DNA of 18,081 nucleotides, taken from assembly GCF_000330505.1 (NCBI RefSeq), contig NW_004440347.1, positions 162,055 through 180,135 on the forward strand, given 5' to 3'. Numbering within the stretch: position 1 is the stretch's first letter; each line of letters opens with the position of its first letter. Made by a program: the position numbers and the translations under genes. This stretch comes from Entamoeba invadens IP1. Its lineage: Eukaryota; Evosea; Mastigamoebida; Endamoebidae. The notes beneath the pieces were generated by a model. The model ran no database searches, was not told where the DNA came from, and was given only the letters and a program-made list of their open reading frames with translations. Below, piece after piece: positions 17,294 through 18,081 of this stretch.

Positions 17294-18055
17294 TAGATAG
17301 CAGAAAAACCGGGGACCAGACTAATTTTAGCTATTGAATATTAAGCGGATTATATACAATAAAACGGGCGAATATATAAATAAATGTGTAATTTTCTTAT
17401 TATTTGGGCTTAAAAACGGTTATTATTCGGGATGAAAAAAACAAATGTGTTGTATAAAGTTTGAATGAACAACAGTTTAATGTGAGTTATAATAGTAAGT
17501 TTATTATTATTAATTATTATTTTATTATAAAATATAATTCTTTTGTTCAACCTTGTTTAACTTCAACACAATCATTCAAATAACCCATTTATTCAAGTTT
17601 TTAAAAAAGTCATTGTAGTCTTCTCTATTCACTAGGTTGATTAAATGAGTCACTTTTCGTTTAGCATTAAAAGTGACTCACGCAATAAATAAAAATAAAG
17701 TAAAGAATAAATAAATTGTTGGAATGTTAGACATTTAGTAAATGATTGATGATTATTAAACGTATTCAACAATAAGAGATAAATCAATACAAAGAACAAA
17801 CTTTACCTTGCCTCGGCTGGGCATTAACAAATGAGAAAACTCTGAATGATTAATTAAGAGTTTCTTATTTTATAGTTTTTTTCTATTTTATTTAAAAAAA
17901 CAGTGTGTCTATTAATACTTGGTCCCTGGTTTTTGAAAATAAACCAACATATCCTCCAAAAACCCGATTAATTGTTTATTTTTTTTAACAAGAAAACTTT
18001 ATACCAAAAATAAAACAGTCCAATTTAGTCTGGTCCCTGGTTTTTCTTCTATCTG
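17294..18055. mobile_element. 762-bp non-autonomous Tc1/mariner-like element
   Basis: The left 31 bases (17294-17324) and the reverse complement of the right 31 (18025-18055) match at 28 positions; the shared core is AGAAAAACC(G/A)GGGACCAGACTAA. TA flanks each end (17292-17293 and 18056-18057). A further internal copy of the right-end core, GGTCCCTGGTTTTT, is at 17921-17934. No transposase ORF is present; a short coding-like scrap on the minus strand at about 17576-17650 (LVNREDYNDFFKNLNKWV) is unrecognised. Its ends share CAGATA..GAAAAACC with the 188-bp MITE at 9190-9377, so one transposase may have moved both. The left end lies about 160 bp upstream of the 866-aa gene. Confidence 0.75.
17646..17680. 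repeat. Perfect hairpin inside the 762-bp element
   Basis: TGAGTCACTTTT (17646-17657) and AAAAGTGACTCA (17669-17680) pair at 12 of 12 bases around an 11-nt loop. The AAAAGTGA core also starts the arm of the hairpin at 6478-6524. Confidence 0.75.
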
Positions 18056-18081
18056 TAATGAATAATCCTATTCACAAACTT

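Overview
The window looks like a stretch of an Entamoeba nuclear genome, most probably a reptile-type species such as E. invadens. The species is an inference. The reasons are very AT-rich intergenic DNA, intronless ATG-started genes, a BspA-like (Treponema-type) leucine-rich-repeat protein with the Entamoeba-type N-terminal module, a TAATTT motif at or just after stop codons, and remnants of Tc1/mariner-like and piggyBac-like DNA transposons, both known from Entamoeba.

Layout. Position 1-351 is the 3' end of a gene cut by the window edge. A decayed HSP70 fragment lies on the minus strand at about 765-895. An intact 315-aa BspA-like gene (2179-3126) follows. A 2.2-kb element flanked by TTAA with inverted ends fills 3362-5593. 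About 2.7 kb of AT-rich DNA with several hairpins runs to 8270. A GC-richer dispersed repeat (copy A, 8271-8706) comes next; its second, inverted copy (B) is at 13554-13800. A 188-bp TA-flanked MITE sits at 9190-9377, followed by an actin pseudogene (9551-9915). Two unrecognised decayed genes lie at 11181-11530 (+) and 11895-12528 (-), and a possible two-exon small gene at 12634-12865 (-). A large intact 866-aa gene fills 14532-17132 (-). A 762-bp non-autonomous element with 31-bp terminal inverted repeats, related to the smaller MITE, occupies 17294-18055.

Only two genes are complete and intact with good support: the BspA-like protein and the 866-aa protein. Their N-terminal ~44 residues align without a gap, so they belong to related lineage-specific repeat-protein families. 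The rest is accessory, repeat-rich DNA with relics of housekeeping genes (actin, HSP70) and non-autonomous transposons. No operons, tRNAs, rRNAs or CRISPR arrays were seen. I did not find a clearly new multi-gene system. The most notable items are the piggyBac-like element with a flipped 10-bp core in one end, the two related TA-site elements, the shared A/B repeat, and the shared N-terminal module.
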